A stretch of DNA of 64,000 bases from Shimwellia blattae DSM 4481 = NBRC 105725 (GTDB lineage: Bacteria; Pseudomonadota; Gammaproteobacteria; Enterobacterales; Enterobacteriaceae): contig NC_017910.1 in assembly GCF_000262305.1 (NCBI RefSeq), positions 248,001-312,000 of the forward strand, in the 5' to 3' direction. The position numbers and the translations under genes were made by a program. The notes below the pieces were generated by a model. That model was not told where the DNA came from. It made no database searches and worked only from the letters and a program-made list of their open reading frames with translations. This document shows positions 18,901-28,609 of this stretch, piece after piece (position 1 is the first letter of the stretch; each line of letters begins with the position of its first letter).

Positions 18901-21447
18901 TCAGAACAATTCCTGGGTTTCGCCGTTTTCTGTCACTGTGGTGCCCACCTCATGCACCGCCTGCGTGGTGGGCTGGGTGCCTTCAATAAAGAACTCCGGC
19001 TGCCCGCCACGACCGGCCAGCTGGCCGGTGGCCCGGTCAATATTGACCGAAACCACCCCGGCAGGGGGGGTTAATGGCTGCTCCGGCACCCCTTTGAGAA
19101 TGAATTTCATAAAATCATCCCAGGCAGGCTGCGCGCTTTTGGCGCCGCCTTCATAGCCGGAAATCTGATCGGGAATTGCCCCGGAGGCGGTCGTGCGCCC
19201 CAGATCGCGGCGGTGATCGTCAAACCCTATCCAGACGGAGGTCACCACCCCCGGGCCGTAGCCTGAAAACCAGGCGTCTTTGGCGCTGTTTGTGGTGCCG
19301 GTTTTGCCGCCAATATCAGGGCGGTTAATTGCCCGGGCAGCACGCCAGCCGGTGCCCATCCAGCCAGGCTCCCCGACGATATTGGTATGCATGGCGCTTT
19401 TAATCAAAAAGGCCAGCGGGGTGCTTATCACATGGGGGGCATACTCCTGAGGCTGGTTCACGGTCAGCGCCTGGTTGGCCTGCTCCAGCTGAGGCATCGG
19501 CACACTGCCGTTTTGCGGGTTTTCAGAGGTGGCCACATCTTCCACATCGTGGTTTTCCAGCAGATTCGATTTTGGCGTATCCCCGTAGATCACCGGAATA
19601 TCGCAGTCGGCACAGGCGATTTTCGGTGTTGCTTCGAACACGGTGTTGCCCTGCTCGTCGGCGATCCGCGCGATAAACCACGGGTCAATCAGGTAGCCGC
19701 CGTTGCTCATCACGGAATAGCCCCGGGCAACCTGCAGCGGGGTGAACGAGGCAGAGCCTAACGCCAGTGACTCGGTGGGCACGATATTTTGTGCCGGGAA
19801 GCCAAAGCGCTGTAAATACTCTGCCGCGTAATCCACCCCCATGGCGCGCATGGCGCGCACCATGACCACGTTCTTCGACTGCCCGAGCCCCTGGCGCAGG
19901 CGGATAGGCCCGGCATACTGCGGCGGGGAGTTCTTAGGCTGCCAGTCGGAACCGGCACCCGCATCCCAGCGGGAGATAGGCACGTCGTTGAGGATACTGG
20001 CCAGGGTCAGCCCCTTATCCATGGCGGCCGTATACAGGAAGGGTTTGATATTTGACCCCACCTGGCGCAGGGCCTGAGTGGCGCGGTTAAATTTGCTCTG
20101 GTTAAAGTCAAACCCGCCGACCAGGGCGATAATCGCGCCGTTATTGGCATCAATTGACACCAGCGCGGAGTTAACATCCGGAATTTGCGCCAGCCACCAG
20201 TCCGCGCCGGACTGGCGCACCCAGATTTGCTGGCCTGCCTGTATCACATCGGTCACTTTGCGCGGGGTTGCCCCCTGCTGGGTATCCGAGCGGTATGGCC
20301 GGGCCCAGCGTACGCCGCTCATACTGAGGGTAACGGCGGAGCCGTCTGCCAGGAGTGCGCTGGCCTCAGCCCCACTGGCCCGGGTGACCACAGCCGGTAA
20401 CAGCGGGCCGGAAGCCGGGATAGTGCGCAGCAGGCCGGTAATTTTATCCTGCCCCCAGGGGGTCTCGCCGATTTTCCACAGCTGGCTGGCCGGGCCCCGG
20501 TAGCCGTGGCGCATATCATAGGCCAGCACGTTGTTACGCAGGGCATCCTGCGCGGCCTGCTGTGCCGGGCGGTGAATGGTGGTATACACCCGGAAACCGT
20601 CCTCATAGGCTTTTTCGCCATAGCGGCTGACCATCTCCTGGCGCACCATTTCCGACAGATACGGGGCAGAGAAGGTAATTTTCGGCGCATGGTAGTTCGC
20701 CCGGATAGGCTCTGCCCGGGCCTGATCAAGCTGCCCGACGGTGATGTAGCCTTCATCGCGCATACGGGCGAGCACCACGTTGCGACGGGCGGTGGCCCTG
20801 TCCAGTGAATAGAGCGGGTTAAAGGTGGAGGGCGCTTTAGGCAGCCCGGCTATCATCGCCATTTCACTGAGGGTGAGCTGATCAACAGGTTTACCGAAAT
20901 AGACCTGCGCCGCCGCACCCACACCGTAAGCCCGGTAGCCGAGGTAAATCTTATTCAGGTACAGCTCAAGAATTTCTTCTTTGCTGAGTAGCTGCTCAAT
21001 GCGCACCGCCAGGAACGCTTCTTTGACTTTGCGTATCAGCGTTTTTTCCGGGCTCAGGAAGAAGTTTCTTGCCAGCTGCTGGGTAATGGTACTGGCCCCC
21101 TGAGAGGCGTGCCCGGAGAACAGGGCAATACTGGCTGCGCGGAAAATACCAATCGGATCAACGCCGTGGTGCTCATAGAAGCGGCTGTCTTCTGTGGCAA
21201 TAAACGCGTGCACCAGTTCCGGCGGTATCTGATTCAGGGCCAGAGGAATGCGGCGCTTCTCACCGTACTGAGCAATCAGCTCGCCGTCGGCACTGTAGAC
21301 CTGCATCGGGATCTGCAGGCGCACATCCTTCAGGGTCGCCACATCCGGCAACTGGGGCTCAATATATTTGTACAGGCCGTAAATCGAGCCGGCTCCCAGC
21401 ATGATGCAAAACAGTGCAAGGATGAATAAATACTTTACGAACTTCAC
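18901..21447 (-). CDS. mrcA: Penicillin-binding protein 1A
   Basis: An 848-residue class A PBP, anchored by an N-terminal helix (LFILALFCIMLGAGSIYGLY). The glycosyltransferase domain shows EDSRFYEHHGVDPIG and QGASTITQQLARN; the transpeptidase domain has SNIK (active-site serine), SKN and KTGTT. It polymerises and cross-links peptidoglycan in the periplasm. Two residues shorter than E. coli PBP1A. It is divergent from hofM with 156 bp between starts. Confidence 0.97.
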   Translation of the reverse strand: MKFVKYLFILALFCIMLGAGSIYGLYKYIEPQLPDVATLKDVRLQIPMQVYSADGELIAQYGEKRRIPLALNQIPPELVHAFIATEDSRFYEHHGVDPIGIFRAASIALFSGHASQGASTITQQLARNFFLSPEKTLIRKVKEAFLAVRIEQLLSKEEILELYLNKIYLGYRAYGVGAAAQVYFGKPVDQLTLSEMAMIAGLPKAPSTFNPLYSLDRATARRNVVLARMRDEGYITVGQLDQARAEPIRANYHAPKITFSAPYLSEMVRQEMVSRYGEKAYEDGFRVYTTIHRPAQQAAQDALRNNVLAYDMRHGYRGPASQLWKIGETPWGQDKITGLLRTIPASGPLLPAVVTRASGAEASALLADGSAVTLSMSGVRWARPYRSDTQQGATPRKVTDVIQAGQQIWVRQSGADWWLAQIPDVNSALVSIDANNGAIIALVGGFDFNQSKFNRATQALRQVGSNIKPFLYTAAMDKGLTLASILNDVPISRWDAGAGSDWQPKNSPPQYAGPIRLRQGLGQSKNVVMVRAMRAMGVDYAAEYLQRFGFPAQNIVPTESLALGSASFTPLQVARGYSVMSNGGYLIDPWFIARIADEQGNTVFEATPKIACADCDIPVIYGDTPKSNLLENHDVEDVATSENPQNGSVPMPQLEQANQALTVNQPQEYAPHVISTPLAFLIKSAMHTNIVGEPGWMGTGWRAARAINRPDIGGKTGTTNSAKDAWFSGYGPGVVTSVWIGFDDHRRDLGRTTASGAIPDQISGYEGGAKSAQPAWDDFMKFILKGVPEQPLTPPAGVVSVNIDRATGQLAGRGGQPEFFIEGTQPTTQAVHEVGTTVTENGETQELF

Positions 21448-21603
21448 TCGGCATTTTCCATTTAGTATGCAGTGGACAGTTTATAAACAGACGCGCGGTA
21501 GTATAAAGGCAAGCCAGACGCTTTGATACACCTGAACCTTGCGGGCCGTTTCCCGGAGGTTCCCACACGATGACAGTGTGGCACCACTTTGGGGGGCGCA
21601 ATC

Positions 21604-22401
21604 ATGATGAACAGCCAGTGGCGAATAGGGCTTGAGTTACACAGCAGCGGCCTGCGCGCCGTGGGGTTACAGTTCCGGCGGCAGGGCTGGCGGCTATGCC
21701 GCTGGTGGCATCTGCCTTTTGGCTCCCCGGGGGTGGAGTACACCTCCGGGGAGTTTGCCCGCCAGGCGGCGCAAACCCTCAGCCACTGGCGGAAATCCCT
21801 GCCGTACCGTTACCAGTTGCGGGTCTCTGTTCCGGCGCAGCGGGCGCTGCAACAGCAGGTGGCAATGCCGGACTGCACACTGCCGGAGCCCCAGTTACAG
21901 CGCTATATCGAGCAGGCCGCGGCGGCACAACTGGCCCTGCCAGACGATCCCCTGGCCTGGGACTACATGCACCCCGGTACGGGCCCGGCAAGGGTTACCG
22001 GGGTGCGCCTGCGCGATATTCAGCGCCTGGTGGCTATTCTGCGTAGCGCGCGGCTGACGGCCAGCAGCATCAGCCCTGACGCCAGTGCACTACAGAGCTT
22101 TTTACCCCGGGCGCAGGGCGGTGACCAGTGGCTGGTTCACCGGGAGCCGGGGCACTGGCTATGGGCCGGTGGCGGGCAGTGGGGTACGGAGGCCAGCACG
22201 GATCCCCACTGGCTGGCTCAGTGGTGCCAGCAGCGCGAGCTTAACCCCGCCTCCGTTGCATTCAGCTCTGCGCTGGCGGAGGACGCAGCGCGGGTCACAT
22301 TCTCCCCCTGGTCCGGGATCCCGGGGCTTTCTGCACCGCTGCCGCCGTGCGCCGGTGTGTTTACCGTGGCGACGGGCCTGGCACTCGGAAGCCTGCGCTG
22401 A
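21604..22401 (+). CDS. hofM: HofM, PilM-like protein for DNA utilisation
   Basis: About 265 residues, first gene of hofMNOPQ, relatives of the competence/type IV pilus genes pilMNOPQ (comABCDE of Haemophilus). The N-terminus WRIGLELHSSGLRAVGLQFRR and the segment SISPDASALQSFLP match the E. coli HofM pattern; the end FTVATGLALGSLR fits the actin-like PilM fold terminus. ATG at 21604 and 21607 are both possible; a G-rich stretch precedes them. E. coli homologues are needed for growth on DNA as carbon source. Strong GC bias makes every other frame look open. Confidence 0.85.
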   Translation: MMNSQWRIGLELHSSGLRAVGLQFRRQGWRLCRWWHLPFGSPGVEYTSGEFARQAAQTLSHWRKSLPYRYQLRVSVPAQRALQQQVAMPDCTLPEPQLQRYIEQAAAAQLALPDDPLAWDYMHPGTGPARVTGVRLRDIQRLVAILRSARLTASSISPDASALQSFLPRAQGGDQWLVHREPGHWLWAGGGQWGTEASTDPHWLAQWCQQRELNPASVAFSSALAEDAARVTFSPWSGIPGLSAPLPPCAGVFTVATGLALGSLR

Positions 22402-22970
22402 TGACCCCCCTGGTGAATATGCTGCCCTGGCGCCACCGGCGCCGCCAGGCACAGATGCGCACGGGGGCCATGCTGATGCTGCCGGGCCCGGCGATTGCGG
22501 CAGTGTTCTGTAGCCTGCTGTGGCAGGAGGGGCTCCTGGCCCGGCAGCAGCTGGCCGCCACCGGCCAGGCGCATCAGCAGCGGGTGGCGGAGATCGCCCT
22601 GCGCCTTGAGCGATGCCTGCAACAGCAGGCAGAGCAGCAGCAATTGCTCCAGCGCAGGCAACGCCAGGTGGCCGCCCGGGAGGCGGGGCTGGCGTGGCAG
22701 CAGCGCCTGACCCGGCTGTCTGGCGCAATGCCGGATCCCGCCTGGCTTCTGGCGCTGGAGGCCCGGGGGAGCAGTGTGCGCCTGTCCGGGCAGAGCACAA
22801 CCCTGGAAGGGGTGAGGCAGCTGGAGCAGCGCTTACCCGGTGTGGGGTTTAGCCACTACCGGATGGGCGCCATTACGCGCACTGACCAGGGGCTGTGGCA
22901 GTTTAACGTGCGCCTGGTTTGGGAAGCACTCTCCACGGCCGGTGGTGGCCCCCATGCGCCCGCTGGCTGA
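22401..22970 (+). CDS. hofN: HofN, PilN-like inner-membrane assembly protein
   Basis: A 189-residue protein beginning MTPLVNMLPWRHRRRQAQ, the PilN signature 'NLLPWR' that binds PilM. One membrane helix follows (about 22-42), then a Gln-rich coiled coil (QQQAEQQQLLQRRQRQ) and a small periplasmic domain. The start ATG overlaps the hofM TGA by one base, so start choice is firm despite the frame being open upstream. Confidence 0.83.
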   Translation: MTPLVNMLPWRHRRRQAQMRTGAMLMLPGPAIAAVFCSLLWQEGLLARQQLAATGQAHQQRVAEIALRLERCLQQQAEQQQLLQRRQRQVAAREAGLAWQQRLTRLSGAMPDPAWLLALEARGSSVRLSGQSTTLEGVRQLEQRLPGVGFSHYRMGAITRTDQGLWQFNVRLVWEALSTAGGGPHAPAG

Positions 22971-23397
22971 GCGCCGGGGCCTGTGGGCTGGCGTGTGGCT
23001 GGTGAGCCTGCTGGTGGCGTTGCTGGTTGTCGGGTGGCTGTACCGTGATACAGCCCGCCACCACCAGGCCCTGGCCCGCGTCAGCCTCACATTTGACCAG
23101 GCGTACCGGGTGCAACAAAAGCGGCTGCTGGCGCTGAGTGTGCCGCTGCCGGAAATACCGCCTGCCCGGCCAGCCCTGCCGGTGCTGGCCTTCGCCGCCG
23201 CCTGTGGCGGGGAGCTGATTGCCTGGCAGCCGGAGGCCGACGGCGGGCCAGCGCTGACCCTGGCGCTGCCCTGGTCCCGGGTGCCGCCGCTGTTTTCACA
23301 ACTGGCGGGCTATGCGGTCACCCTGCGGGGCTTTTCACTGAGCGCCCGGCCAGACGACGTGCTGCTGGTGCTGGCCCTCACCCCGGAGGCGGAATGA
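22954..23397 (+). CDS. hofO: HofO, PilO-like inner-membrane assembly protein
   Basis: A 147-residue protein with one N-terminal membrane helix (WAGVWLVSLLVALLVVGWLY) and a periplasmic ferredoxin-like remainder, as in PilO partners of PilN. It overlaps the end of hofN by 17 bases and is followed by hofP with an ATGA overlap. Sequence similarity in this family is low; placement in the operon is the main evidence. Confidence 0.78.
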   Translation: MRPLAERRGLWAGVWLVSLLVALLVVGWLYRDTARHHQALARVSLTFDQAYRVQQKRLLALSVPLPEIPPARPALPVLAFAAACGGELIAWQPEADGGPALTLALPWSRVPPLFSQLAGYAVTLRGFSLSARPDDVLLVLALTPEAE

Positions 23398-23726
23398 GAG
23401 CCGGTACTGTGGGCGTGGTGTTGTGGCTGGCCAGCGGGCTGCCCCCGGGGGAGGCCCGTGACCCTTTCCACCCGCCGGGGGCGGCCTGTGCCCGGGAGTG
23501 GCACGGCTGGCGCTACGGGGGGCAGGTGGCCGGTGAAGAGGGCGTTATTGCCCTGGTCCAGTCCCCGGACAGGCGCTGGCAGCGGCTGGGGCCCGGCGCG
23601 GCCATTGTGGCGGGCTGGCGGGTGAGCACCATTACACGCCAGGCCCTGGTGCTGGCTCACGACGGGGAGTGCGGGACACAGCAGCTGGTGTGGATGCCCG
23701 GCGCTGGCCGCCAGGAGGAAGAGTAA
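23394..23726 (+). CDS. hofP: HofP, PilP-like protein
   Basis: A 110-residue protein with a short signal-like start, then RDPFHPP, which matches the conserved RDPF-x-PP of HofP/PilP, and one cysteine pair (CAREW, GECGTQQ). The PilP family links the inner-membrane PilNO complex to the secretin. Somewhat shorter than E. coli HofP, missing a low-complexity tail. Confidence 0.8.
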   Translation: MRAGTVGVVLWLASGLPPGEARDPFHPPGAACAREWHGWRYGGQVAGEEGVIALVQSPDRRWQRLGPGAAIVAGWRVSTITRQALVLAHDGECGTQQLVWMPGAGRQEEE

Positions 23727-24955
23727 TGCGCACTGTTTTGTTGTTACTGGCCCTCTTGTGGCCGCTGATTACCGGGGCCGGAGAGGCCGGGGGGAAGAGC
23801 AGCCTGCCGCAGCAGCCTGTTTCACTGATGCTCGACAATGTTCCCGCCGGGCAGGTGCTGCAATCCCTGGCGCGCCAGGCACAGCTTAATATCGTGGTGG
23901 CGCCGGGGGTGAGCGGGGCGCTGTCATTACAGCTGGCGGCGGTGCCCTGGGCCCAGGCGCTGGAGATTGTGGCCGCCGCGCTGGATGTGCGCTGGTCGCT
24001 CAGGGGCAATGTGTTGCAGATAACCCCGGCCAGCCGGGCCCGGGAGCAGGCGCGCTACCCACCGCGCCAGGCCCCGCTGGGGAGTGCCACCCTTGGTCTG
24101 CGCCACGCCAGTGCCGCCGATCTGGCCGCCGCCCTGACCGGGGGAGGCGCAAGGTATCTTTCCCCCAGGGGGAGTGTGCTGGCGGATGTGCGCACTAACC
24201 GCCTGCTGGTGCAGGATACCCGCCCCGCCCTGGAGGCGCTGCGCCACTGGGTAGAGACCATGGATGTCCCCCTGCCACAGGTGGAGCTGGTGGCCCATAT
24301 TGTCTCCATTGGTCAGGAGAGCCTGCGCGATCTGGGGGTGAAGTGGGCCGCCAGCGCCGGAGGGGGCACACTACAGGCGGAGTTGCCCGCCACGGCGGCC
24401 TCCACGCGGCTGGGGTTTAATATCGGGCGTATCAGCGGGCGAATGCTGGAGCTGGAGCTTTCCGCCCTGGAGCGGCGCCAGCAACTGGCAATTATTGCCA
24501 GCCCGCGCCTGCTGACCTCTCACCAGCAGCCTGCCAGTATCCGCCAGGGAAGCGAGATCCCCTACCTGCTGACCAGCGGTGAGAACGGCAATGTTTCCGT
24601 GGATTATAAAGAAGCGCTGCTGGGGATGACGGTCACGCCTTATGTCTACTCCCCGGAGCGTATCCGCCTGAAACTGCATATCAGCCAGAATATGCCGGGC
24701 CAGAAACTGCAGTATGCCCAGGGAGAGGTGCTGACAATCGATAAACAGGAAATTGAAACCGAGGTGGTGCTGCGGGACGGTGAAACCATTGCGCTGGGCG
24801 GTATCTTCCAGGATAAGCGCCAGCAGGCCCGGGGCCAGGTGCCCTGGCTGGGTGGGGTGCCGCTGCTGGGCGGGCTGTTTCGCCACGAGGCAAAAAACCG
24901 CCAGCGCCAGGAGCTGGTGGTCTTTATTACCCCCCGTTTGCTGAACGGGCGTTAA
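23726..24955 (+). CDS. hofQ: HofQ, PilQ/GspD-family outer-membrane secretin
   Basis: A 409-residue secretin. Signal peptide MRTVLLLLALLWPLITGAGE, a secretin N0/STN domain (SLMLDNVPAGQVLQSLARQAQLNIVV), an N1-type domain (RTNRLLVQDTRPALEAL), and the C-terminal secretin core with VPLLGGLFRHEAKNRQRQELVVFITPRLL. It would form the outer-membrane pore for DNA uptake. Start chosen at ATG 23726, which overlaps the hofP stop (TAATG) and has AGGAGG upstream. Confidence 0.9.
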   Translation: MRTVLLLLALLWPLITGAGEAGGKSSLPQQPVSLMLDNVPAGQVLQSLARQAQLNIVVAPGVSGALSLQLAAVPWAQALEIVAAALDVRWSLRGNVLQITPASRAREQARYPPRQAPLGSATLGLRHASAADLAAALTGGGARYLSPRGSVLADVRTNRLLVQDTRPALEALRHWVETMDVPLPQVELVAHIVSIGQESLRDLGVKWAASAGGGTLQAELPATAASTRLGFNIGRISGRMLELELSALERRQQLAIIASPRLLTSHQQPASIRQGSEIPYLLTSGENGNVSVDYKEALLGMTVTPYVYSPERIRLKLHISQNMPGQKLQYAQGEVLTIDKQEIETEVVLRDGETIALGGIFQDKRQQARGQVPWLGGVPLLGGLFRHEAKNRQRQELVVFITPRLLNGR

Positions 24956-25401
24956 TCACGCCGCCCGGACACCCTTTTTTACCAGAAAGATGCGCATCTG
25001 TTTGACGGCGGAAGGGAATTAGCATACAAGGTTTAGCGGTTTCGCAGGTGCTCCGGAAATAGACTACACTTCGGGTCCTGAATGATGCTGTACCAATCCG
25101 CTACCTTATCGCGTAGTGTCTTTGGGCCCTGGCAGGCCGATGGTGCGAAGTTTACGGAATTCAGCCTGTTAGCAAAAGGCGCCTGAATCTGACCTCTGGT
25201 TATGCATTCCGTAATTTAAGATTTCTTTCCGGTTCTTCAGGAACGGTAATTTATTCGGTTGCCAAACTGCCTTGAGTGTTGAGATAATTTTTCACCTGAC
25301 TCTCGCTCTATCGCATATGAGGTTTCAGTTCATGTCCAGTTCTGCCACAGCGTGGCGGGACGGGTTTATCATTAACGAATAGTCGTAGTAATACCGAAAA
25401 A
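24956..25401 (+). promoter_or_regulatory. Long aroK leader/promoter region
   Basis: 446 bp without a supported gene between hofQ and aroK. Composition drops from the GC-rich hof genes to near 45-50 percent GC. It must contain the promoter for the aroK-aroB-damX-dam-rpe-gph-trpS group. I see no clear terminator for hofQ and no obvious -35/-10 pair that I would name. Confidence 0.4.
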
Positions 25402-25923
25402 ATGGCAGAGAAACGCAATATCTTTCTGGTTGGGCCTATGGGTGCCGGCAAAAGCACTATTGGGCGTCAGTTAGCTCAGCAGCTCAATATGGAATTTTAC
25501 GATTCTGATCAAGAGATTGAGAAACGTACCGGCGCTGATGTGGGCTGGGTCTTCGACGTTGAAGGTGAAGAAGGTTTCCGCGAGCGTGAAGAAAAAATCA
25601 TCAACGAACTGACGGAAAAACAGGGTATTGTTCTGGCGACTGGCGGCGGCTCTGTCAAATCCCGTGAAACCCGTAACCGTCTTTCCGCGCGTGGTGTCGT
25701 TGTCTATCTGGAGACGACTATCGAGAAACAGCTGGCCCGTACCCAGCGGGATAAAAAGCGCCCGCTGCTGCAGGTCGACTGCCCGCCGCGTGAAGTGCTG
25801 GAAGCGCTGGCCGGGGAACGCAACCCGCTGTATGAAGAAATCGCGGATGTGACTATCCGTACTGACGACCAGAGCGCAAAAGTGGTCGCAAATCAGATTA
25901 TTCACATGCTCGAAAACAATTAA
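25402..25923 (+). CDS. aroK: Shikimate kinase I
   Basis: A 173-residue kinase that phosphorylates shikimate at the 3-OH, the fifth step of the chorismate pathway. P-loop GPMGAGKS at 11-18, shikimate-binding Asp in [11 protein letters not shown], the GGGSV loop at about 80, and the LID arginine region around [11 protein letters not shown]. Near-identical to E. coli AroK, start [11 protein letters not shown]. First gene of the aroKB-dam cluster. Confidence 0.98.
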   Translation: MAEKRNIFLVGPMGAGKSTIGRQLAQQLNMEFYDSDQEIEKRTGADVGWVFDVEGEEGFREREEKIINELTEKQGIVLATGGGSVKSRETRNRLSARGVVVYLETTIEKQLARTQRDKKRPLLQVDCPPREVLEALAGERNPLYEEIADVTIRTDDQSAKVVANQIIHMLENN

Positions 25924-25987
25924 ATTTGCCGTAATACACTGCCGCGTCTTCGGGCGCTGCCTTATGCGTTAAAAGGGGCTGAGCATT

Positions 25988-27076
25988 ATGGAGAAGTTGA
26001 CCGTCACTTTGGGGGAGCGTAGTTACCCTATCACCATCGCCTCGGGTTTATTCAACGATCCGGCGTCTTTTTGGCCGCTGAAGGCGGGCGAGCAGGTTAT
26101 GCTGGTGACTAACGAAACGTTAGCGCCGCTTTATCTTGCCACGGTCCGGCGTACGCTGGAGCAGGCCGGTGTTCATGTCGATCAGGTCATTCTGCCGGAT
26201 GGCGAAAAGTACAAAAGCCTCCCCGTTATGGATTCCGTCTTCACGGCGCTGCTGAAAAAGCCGCACGGCCGTGATACGACGCTGGTGGCGCTGGGCGGCG
26301 GGGTGATTGGCGATTTAACCGGGTTTGCCGCGGCCTGTTATCAGCGCGGGGTGCGCTTTATTCAGGTGCCGACCACGTTATTGTCCCAGGTGGACTCGTC
26401 CGTAGGCGGTAAGACCGCCGTTAACCATCCGCTGGGTAAGAACATGATTGGCGCCTTCTGGCAGCCTGCGGCGGTGGTGATTGATCTCGACTGTCTGAAA
26501 ACCCTGCCGCGCCGGGAGCTCTCCTCCGGGCTTGCCGAAGTGATTAAGTACGGCATTATCCTTGATGCGCCTTTCCTGGGCTGGCTGGAAGAGCATATCG
26601 ATGCGCTGCTGGCGCTGGAGCCGAAAGCGATGGCCTATTGCATTCGCCGCTGCTGTGAGCTGAAGGCGGATGTTGTCGCGGCCGACGAGCGGGAAACCGG
26701 TATGCGCGCGCTGCTCAATTTAGGCCATACTTTTGGTCACGCCATTGAAACCGAGATGGGCTATGGTAACTGGCTGCACGGTGAGGCCGTGGCTGCCGGT
26801 ATGGTGATGGCGGCGCGTACTGCTCAGCGTCTTGGGCAGTTTAGCGAGGCAGATGTTCAGCGCATTATCGCGTTACTGAAGCGGGCAGAGTTGCCGGTTC
26901 ACGGGCCAGAGAGTATGGCGCCTGAGGCTTATCTGCCGCATATGATGCGTGATAAGAAAGTTATCGCCGGGGAGCTGCGTTTGGTGCTTCCTCTGGCGGC
27001 AGGGAAGAGCGAAGTGCGTGCCGGAGTGGCGCGTGACGTGGTGTTAAGCGCGATAGCTGATTGCCAGCGGGCGTAA
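25988..27076 (+). CDS. aroB: 3-dehydroquinate synthase
   Basis: A 362-residue enzyme converting DAHP to 3-dehydroquinate, NAD- and metal-dependent. NAD-binding [19 protein letters not shown], active-site [15 protein letters not shown], and metal ligands in [12 protein letters not shown] and [11 protein letters not shown]. 64 bp after aroK, same operon; both act in aromatic amino acid synthesis. Confidence 0.98.
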   Translation: MEKLTVTLGERSYPITIASGLFNDPASFWPLKAGEQVMLVTNETLAPLYLATVRRTLEQAGVHVDQVILPDGEKYKSLPVMDSVFTALLKKPHGRDTTLVALGGGVIGDLTGFAAACYQRGVRFIQVPTTLLSQVDSSVGGKTAVNHPLGKNMIGAFWQPAAVVIDLDCLKTLPRRELSSGLAEVIKYGIILDAPFLGWLEEHIDALLALEPKAMAYCIRRCCELKADVVAADERETGMRALLNLGHTFGHAIETEMGYGNWLHGEAVAAGMVMAARTAQRLGQFSEADVQRIIALLKRAELPVHGPESMAPEAYLPHMMRDKKVIAGELRLVLPLAAGKSEVRAGVARDVVLSAIADCQRA

Positions 27077-27173
27077 CAATTATAAAGGTCAGTCGCCGTA
27101 TTACGGCGAGTATTAACTTCGGGTGTTGTGCAAAGTAACAAATGCTGGCATGAACCTATGAGTGGGGTGTCAA

Positions 27174-28544
27174 ATGGATGAAAGAAAACCGGAAGACGAG
27201 CTGAAACCCGATCCCAGCGATCGTCGTCCTGTTCGCGCGCAGAAATCCGCAGAGTACGATAACGATCCGCAGATTAACGTTGATGATATTGACGTTGATG
27301 ATGAGGATGATCGTCGTCCTGCCCGGCGTCGCAGCCGGGAAGAGCGCGAAGAGCCAGAGATGTCACTTGATGATGACACCCTTCTGGATGAAGAAAACCA
27401 GGAAGACGATGACGCGGAGCCTGCCGTAGAGCGCCGCCGTCCGCGTAAGAAAGCCCCTTCCCGGGCCCCCGCTTCCCGCCAGCGCCTGATGATGGGCGTG
27501 GGTATTCTGGTGCTGCTGGTGCTGATTGTCGGCATTGGCGCGGCCCTGAAGACCCCCTCTTCAGACGCGGAGACCGCCTCTCAGGGTGGTGAGAAAAATA
27601 TTGATCTGGCATCCCCTGCCGGTGACAGCACTGCCCCGGCAGCACAGCCTGCTCCTGGTGTTGTGGATCAGACTGCGGCCAACGGGCAACAGCCTGTACA
27701 GCCTCAGCAGGAAGTGACACTGCCTCCGGTCTCTTCACAGCCGACCCTCAGCCAGCCTGCCACCGCGCCTGCTGGTCAGCAGCGTGTAGAAGTGCAGGGT
27801 GATCTGAACACCGCCCTGACCCAGCCTGCGGGCCAGCAGGTGAATCAGGTCGCCAGCACCGCGACACTGCCGACCCAGCCCGCTACGGTTGCGCCGGTCA
27901 ATGGTCAGCGCCATCAGTCAGTGGTACGTACCCCTGCTGAACCGGTCGCCCCGGCCAGCCAGCGCCGTGAGCCGGAACCGCGCAAAGCACAACCCGTGCA
28001 GAGCAAACCGCAGGCCGTTGTTAAAAACACCGTTACTGAGCCGAAAACCGTTGTGAAGGCCGCCCCGGCGCCGGCACCGGTAAAAGAGACAGTAAAAGCC
28101 CCGGTGAAAGAAACCGTACCGGCACAAACGGCGAAAACCACGCCGGCTGCCACAACCGCCCCGAAAGCTACAGCACCGGCAGCAGCAACGGAAACCGCAT
28201 CAAAAGCGGCCCCGGCAGCAACTGCAGCAGCAACAGCGGGTGCTGCGGTATCCAGCGGGAATGTTGATGCACTGAAAACTGCCCCCTCCAGCCACTACAC
28301 GCTGCAGCTGAGCAGTTCGTCAAACTACAACAATCTGAACGCCTGGGCGAAAAAAGAGAACCTCAAAAACTTTGTGGTGTACCAGACTAAGCGTAATGGC
28401 CAGCCCTGGTATGTACTGGTGAGCGGTGTTTATGCCTCGAAAGAGGATGCTAAACACGCGGTCTCTTCCCTGCCGGCAGATGTGCAGGCGAAGAATCCGT
28501 GGGCCAAGCCTATTCATCAGGTTCAGTCCGATCTGAAACAATGA
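27174..28544 (+). CDS. damX: DamX, SPOR-domain cell division protein
   Basis: A 456-residue bitopic inner-membrane protein. Cytoplasmic acidic region with DDDD-type runs, one membrane helix at about 107-126 ([19 protein letters not shown]), a long low-complexity periplasmic linker rich in Pro, Ala, Thr, Gln, and a C-terminal SPOR domain ([31 protein letters not shown]) that binds septal peptidoglycan. Start taken at [18 protein letters not shown] (27174), not four codons upstream. The linker is longer than in E. coli (428 residues). Confidence 0.95.
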   Translation: MDERKPEDELKPDPSDRRPVRAQKSAEYDNDPQINVDDIDVDDEDDRRPARRRSREEREEPEMSLDDDTLLDEENQEDDDAEPAVERRRPRKKAPSRAPASRQRLMMGVGILVLLVLIVGIGAALKTPSSDAETASQGGEKNIDLASPAGDSTAPAAQPAPGVVDQTAANGQQPVQPQQEVTLPPVSSQPTLSQPATAPAGQQRVEVQGDLNTALTQPAGQQVNQVASTATLPTQPATVAPVNGQRHQSVVRTPAEPVAPASQRREPEPRKAQPVQSKPQAVVKNTVTEPKTVVKAAPAPAPVKETVKAPVKETVPAQTAKTTPAATTAPKATAPAAATETASKAAPAATAAATAGAAVSSGNVDALKTAPSSHYTLQLSSSSNYNNLNAWAKKENLKNFVVYQTKRNGQPWYVLVSGVYASKEDAKHAVSSLPADVQAKNPWAKPIHQVQSDLKQ

Positions 28545-28567
28545 TATAAAGCGCAGGATGCTGTCGG

Positions 28568-28590
28568 AGCTTCTCCCTCAGCTGGAGAAG
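28568..28590 (+). other. Inverted repeat between damX and dam
   Basis: CTTCTCC, 7-nt loop, GGAGAAG in the 65-bp gap ahead of dam. There is no T tract, so it looks like an mRNA stem (processing or attenuation) rather than a terminator. Confidence 0.4.
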
Positions 28591-28609
28591 GTGTAAATAG
28601 TCGGACGGC

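Noticed and set aside
22159..22800. 213-codon minus-strand frame in the hof operon
   Set aside because: hof genes are so GC-rich that several frames stay open; the sense frames match the HofM/HofN patterns and have overlapping start-stop junctions.
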